This document shows, piece by piece, positions 17,676-21,467 of a stretch of 21,467 nucleotides of DNA (position 1 is its first letter; the number at the start of each line of letters is the position of its first letter). The DNA comes from Trichosphaerium sp. ATCC 40318 (taxonomy: Eukaryota; Discosea; Flabellinia; Trichosidae). The stretch covers positions 1 to 21,467 of the forward strand of contig JALMLS010000613.1 in the NCBI GenBank assembly GCA_038496445.1, given 5' to 3'. The translations under genes and the position numbers were made by a program. The notes below the pieces were generated by a model. It was not told the DNA's origin, made no database searches, and was given only the letters and a program-made list of their open reading frames with translations.

Positions 17676-18993
17676 CTAAGAAGGCACAGTTGCATGCACA
17701 TTTGCTTTTTGGCGTTTGCATGGAAACACATCATTGCAGAAGCTAGGTACCAGAAAAATGAGAGCTAACAAAATGGCTCCCAATGCTGCAACACAAACAA
17801 CAACAACTATAACAACAATATGAACTGATGAACCGCTACGTATATTTGATTGGGCACATGAAGACCCAAAGAAGATACTAAGAGTGCTGTCATCATCTGT
17901 GATTGTGAGTTAAAATACAAGTTTTTTTAGAGTGTTTATCTGTATTACCTTGTATTAGACAAGCATCAACTGGAACGGTTATATTTGTAATTGATATCTC
18001 ACATTCTTTAGCATGTTTAAACAGAGAAATTGATTCTTTAGCCTGCTAAAGAAAGATTAAAAACAAAAGTGTTTCAAACAGTTCAAGAAAATAAACAGTC
18101 ATACAACCGCAGTGGCCTCTACATCTATGGTGACATTCCCAATAAAACTCAAGCATCCGTGAGTAACTATTTGTGATTTACCATTCACGGTAATGACGCT
18201 ATCCATGAAGGTGACATTTCCTGAGCGAAAGACTGTTAAAAACCCATGAAACAAGCAGTACCTAGAAAACTGAGAGTTTGATTGATAATATTTGTATGTT
18301 CTGTTATCAATTTAGGTTCCAATATATCAGATTCACATTGAAAAGAGACATTAGAACTGGTGCATGGTAAATCGTTAATGCCTTGGTGCAAAAATCGTAG
18401 TTAGATTGACTAGTTTTATCGATTTTCAAAATGTACCCTTAAAGTCCATCACCAAACACCCTTCAGCTTCGTTTCCGTTTGTGAAGGCTGGTTGTGTAGG
18501 AGCAAATAACAAATTCAAGTATGTTCGTGTATCATTCTTGGCAGTGGTAATAAAGAGATCTGTCTGAGTCATCGAAACATTACTTGAAACCCAAAAGTAT
18601 AAAGACAACGCCTCGTAGCAGTCTTCACAACATAATTGGCAATTTCCATGACACCCTGAACATGTACTAACGTAATCAAGAGGGTTAGCGTCTAGCCTAG
18701 CGCCAATCCAATATCTGTCAGCTGAAGCGTTTAGTTTGGGTAAAAAACTGAGAGTGGTACTGTCCAATACCTCTATCAGTCGAGAGTTTCTAAAAAAAAC
18801 GAGACAATTAGAGCTAAAACCCAAATACTATTTAAATACAGAACTAGTTATTAAATAAAGAATCACGTGGCAATATTACGACATACTTGGGTGGTCCAGC
18901 GCAAATAGAAGCAGTTTCTGACCAAGTCAAGCACTGAATAGCCACAATGAACCACAAAAAAATAACCAAGCGAACCTGTAGTGGTAGAGCCAT
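17676..18993 (-). CDS. type I membrane protein with C-type-lectin-like ectodomain, paralogue B (337 aa)
   Basis: Six exons: 18993..18887, 18789..18437, 18381..18262, 18220..18105, 18045..17949, 17896..17676, with the same phases as paralogue A. The signal peptide (MALPLQVRLVIFLWFIVAIQ) leads into CLTWSETASIC. The lectin-like domain shows NSRLIEVLDS, YWIGARL, LYFWVSSN and EGCLVM, and closes with INDLPC and a later FQCES. Between YWIGARL and the next block lies a loop rich in cysteines (CSGCHGNCQLCCEDC) that differs strongly from the loop of A, whereas exon 4 of the stalk is nearly identical. One transmembrane helix (IVVIVVVVCVAALGAILLAL) and a short basic tail (CKRQKANVHATVPS) end the protein. 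The 3' acceptor of exon 3 (caccaag) is weaker than in A. It is a recent duplicate of A; the ligand is unknown. Confidence 0.78.
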
Positions 18994-19207
18994 TGTCGTA
19001 AAATTGTTTCTTAAATACCCATATTCAAGTTAAGTCAAAAAGCGACTTTTCGAAATTAAGAAAATTGCCTGTTTTGTCGATTGCCTATCGAAAATTAATC
19101 TTTCACTAAATAATACATGGTATGGCAGAGGCTAGATTACATTATGTTAACCGTTTAGCTGCGCGTTTATTCTATTCAATGATAATCGCATATGATTGCT
19201 TTATTTA

Positions 19208-19213
19208 CACGTG
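19208..19213 (-). promoter_or_regulatory. E-box conserved in the 5' flank of paralogue B
   Basis: CACGTG in the block CACGTGCGGTAATA, matching the element upstream of paralogue A. Confidence 0.4.
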
Positions 19214-19660
19214 CGGTAATAGCTCCTGGTGCCTGTTAGGCAACCCAAGAAGTCTATTTTATTGATACCATGCTGGCATCAAACATGGTGACCTAGCGTC
19301 ACATTTGTCAGAAGACAGGCATTCAAAATTGTCAAAGAACTACTTTAGCTCTAAATGTAAAGGATTACAAGAACATTTTTCTTATTTCCTTTAGGAGTAA
19401 TTTTGTTTCTCGCATGCACTAGAGCACTTATTAACTTTGTGAGACACAGTTATGTCTTTGAGGTGTGTATCGTAATAGTTGTAAATATCCTTGTGCAAGG
19501 TATTCTATTGCTTCAAGCAAGCCTTGTTGTAGTTTGACCCAGATTCTCGATAATTCAAGGTGAATTTTAATCCTTTTTTTAGCTCATCGTTACTCATTAC
19601 CTAAACCGTTCCCATGCCTAATATTTTGTGTGATGGTGTTAACAGATAGCCAAACATTTG

Positions 19661-19668
19661 TATATAAA
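19661..19668 (+). promoter_or_regulatory. TATA-box-like element
   Basis: TATATAAA lies about 33 nt before an ATG at 19694, so a transcript would begin near 19690 and could serve as the 5' leader of the F-box/LRR gene. Confidence 0.45.
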
Positions 19669-19693
19669 ACGAGCTCTATTATTCTGTACAGCA

Positions 19694-19953
19694 ATGAACA
19701 AAAACGTAGTGATTTGGTGTTGTTTTTATCTGATAATCGGGTAAAAATCTGAGAAATTCCTTTGTTTTAAACAAACCGTTAGGTTTTGATTGACAGGTGT
19801 CTGAGACGTCGCGTTCTCATTTCACAGAATCAAAAAAAGTCAACATGTGGCAGACACAAAATTGCCACGTGGAGTCTGCATCAAAGAACTGAAGTATGGC
19901 AGATTCAAATAACACGTAAGCATGAAGCGCCGTTAATTGAACTTAAAAACTAA
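19694..19953 (+). CDS. candidate short two-exon ORF overlapping the F-box gene start
   Basis: The ATG at 19694 opens MNKNVVIWCCFYLIIG, a hydrophobic, signal-peptide-like start. A 56-nt intron (19741..19796, GTAAAA to TTGACAG) is followed by an exon that stays open to TAA at 19951, giving 67 residues ending in a basic region. It reads through exon 1 of the F-box gene in another frame and past that gene's donor. It may be an upstream ORF in an alternative, unspliced transcript, or chance. The TATA-like box at 19661 favours transcription here. Confidence 0.25.
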
Positions 19954-21297
19954 TATTTCTTTAAATACAGCAATACAAGGCTTCTAGACCTTCCTTTAGA
20001 GATAATAACAGAAATACTGCGCTTGGTGCCTTGTGGGTTAAGATTTAAGCCTTCAGAGGTGTGTTGGGCGTTCTCTGATATTATACGCCACCACTTGGGC
20101 TTTGGTAGGATTAAAGTCACGTCATCAGCCGAATGTGAGCTCCTACAAGGAAGCCCGCTTATCAAAAATACAATGATTGCCTTAGGCGACTTCAAAAACT
20201 TAACCAATGATGATTTATCTTATCTTGCTGGTGTTCGCTCTTTACGCCTTCAAAGACATCCTCAACTAACTGATGAGGGCCTTAAGCATATATCAGGAGT
20301 ACATACGCTTACTCTATGGCAGTGTCATCAAGTTACGGATGAAGGAATAAAATCACTTGAAGGAGTTCACAATATTGATTTATATTCATGCAGAAGAGTC
20401 ACTGATAGAGGTTTTATAGCTCTTTCAGGAGCACACACGATAGATATTAGCTACTCTGGTATATCAGATAATGCGTTAAAGTCATACAGCAAAGTATACT
20501 CCTTGAGTTTGAATGGATGTAAAATAATATCAAACAATGGCATCAGCGCTCTTAAAAATGTCGTTGAGTTGAAGCTATCTAGGACTAGTATTACAGATGA
20601 AGGTATACTTGGATTAACAAGTGAAGGGAACAATATAAAAACAATCAATCTGAGTCATACGACTATAACTGATAAGTCTCTTAAAGCGCTTTCAGGTGTT
20701 AAAAAGATTGATTTAGGGAACTGCAAAAAAATTACAAGCAAAGGCATAAGAGAGCTTTCTGGAGTTCATACGATTAAGATATGTTACTGTGATGTCACAG
20801 ATGAAGCTCTTTCATCTCTTTCAGGAGTATATTCTATAAACCTAAAAGGATGTGATAAAATAACAAAGGAAGGCATAAAGTCACTATCAGGAGTTCATAC
20901 TATTGATCTTCAAGATGTTCCTGTTCAAGATGATTGGCTTGAGTACTTATCAGATACCTCAAGCATTGATATCTGTGGTTGTGATCTAATTACTGATGAA
21001 GGTATTAAGTACTTAAGTGGTTGCAATGCTATTTATATGACCAATTGTAAGAGAGTTACTGATAAAGGTATTAAGTGTTTATACAAAGTGAAACGTCTTT
21101 GGCTTGGTGGCTTAACAAATATAACAGATGAAAGTGTTAAGTGTCTTGTTAATGCATGTTACTTGGATTTAAAGGAATGTGTTAATATAACAGATAAATG
21201 TCTTGAAGGGCTTACTTCTTTATGGTCCATTGGTTTTAAGGGTACTAAAATTACAGCAAAAGCTCTCGAAGCATTGAATATTAGACATACATTTTAG
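19896..21297 (+). CDS. F-box protein with about 16 leucine-rich repeats (448 aa)
   Basis: Exon 1 (19896..19915) codes MADSNN plus part of Thr and ends at a strong donor (ACAC|gtaag). A 55-nt intron ends TTTAAATACAG, and exon 2 (19971..21297) continues in phase 2. This gives NTRLLDLPLEIITEILRLVP, a typical F-box opening that would bind Skp1 in an SCF ubiquitin ligase. Residues about 70-448 are leucine-rich repeats of 21-24 residues in the pattern ITDEGIKSLSGVHTIDL..C, resembling the cysteine-containing type in FBXL proteins but shorter and unusually uniform. The repeats probably form the substrate-binding arc. An in-frame TAA at 19951 means the coding region cannot simply extend upstream without the intron. 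Nearly everything is in one exon, unlike the neighbouring genes, which suggests a retrocopy or transferred origin. An AATAAA lies 5 nt after the stop. Confidence 0.82.
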
Positions 21298-21301
21298 CGA
21301 C

Positions 21302-21307
21302 AATAAA
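21302..21307 (+). terminator. poly(A) signal of the F-box/LRR gene
   Basis: AATAAA beginning 5 nt after the TAG at 21295-21297. A second AATAAA at about 21364 is an alternative. Confidence 0.55.
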
Positions 21308-21467
21308 ACAAAAAAGAAGTCTCTGACAGCAAATAGATAGCCTAGTAATAACATTAAAACATAATAAAAATTAATATATTGTCTTCAAAGCAAGTAGCAG
21401 CGAAAACCAAGGCAGTCATAAAACCTTTCGAAAGCAGCCAATAGTGGATCAGCTGTGCTGATTGACT

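Larger units (their letters stand above)
17631..19655 (-). repeat. tandem duplication unit 2 (receptor gene B)
   Basis: Second copy of the unit at 15051-16945 in the same orientation. Splice sites correspond one to one; exon lengths are identical for exons 1, 3, 4 and 5 (107, 120, 116, 97 nt) and differ by multiples of three in exons 2 (353 against 350) and 6 (221 against 212). Confidence 0.75.

Noticed and set aside
19950-20648. Minus-strand open frames at 19950-20207 and 20451-20648
   Set aside because: They are antisense to the F-box/LRR exon, whose regular repeats settle the coding strand.

Overview
The window is eukaryotic, most likely from an early-branching animal with a compact genome; a demosponge is my best guess. 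Genes are broken into short exons by 40-100 nt GT-AG introns, AATAAA poly(A) signals sit within about 50 nt of stop codons, and no operons or Shine-Dalgarno sites are visible. The species assignment is an inference from intron size, base composition and gene content (ankyrin/PARP, C-type-lectin-like receptors, F-box/LRR). All splice models were built by hand from reading frame, phase and GT/AG sites and have no transcript support.

Layout. Positions 1-2230 are mostly gene-free, with one doubtful two-exon mini-gene (923-1101) and an apparent RNase H-domain relic of a retroelement (about 1953-2228). A minus-strand relic of an ankyrin exon/intron array lies at 2229-3070 and 3755-3905. A long foldback (inverted-repeat) element occupies 5098-5570, with a diverged partial copy at 6009-6195. 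The largest gene (minus strand, 10518 to 6427, about 20 exons) encodes N-terminal ankyrin repeats, an unrecognised middle region, a PARP-type ADP-ribosyltransferase domain with a complete H-Y-E triad, and an acidic/coiled-coil tail. Its ankyrin part is a tandem array of 99-nt, phase-1, one-repeat exons separated by nearly identical 52-nt introns that can form hairpins.

From 11.0 to 12.5 kb there are only unassigned coding-like fragments. At 13797-14757 (plus strand) a four-exon gene encodes a 264-residue multi-pass membrane protein with a Cys-rich C-terminus, flanked by two direct copies of an 80-nt repeat. At 15.1-19.0 kb (minus strand) two tandemly duplicated six-exon genes encode 333- and 337-residue type I membrane proteins with a C-type-lectin-like ectodomain; the duplicated unit is about 1.9-2.0 kb and includes 5' flank. 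At the right end (plus strand) a two-exon gene encodes a 448-residue F-box protein with about 16 leucine-rich repeats.

The genes do not form a pathway that can be read from sequence. The lectin-like receptors, ankyrin-PARP protein and F-box/LRR protein would each suit recognition or stress/immune-type roles, but that is inference. The most notable structures are the self-similar ankyrin exon array with its hairpin introns, the same intron preserved 52/52 in the decayed array 6 kb away, a frame-breaking insertion in one ankyrin exon whose skipping would restore the frame, and divergence of the receptor paralogues concentrated in a Cys-rich loop.
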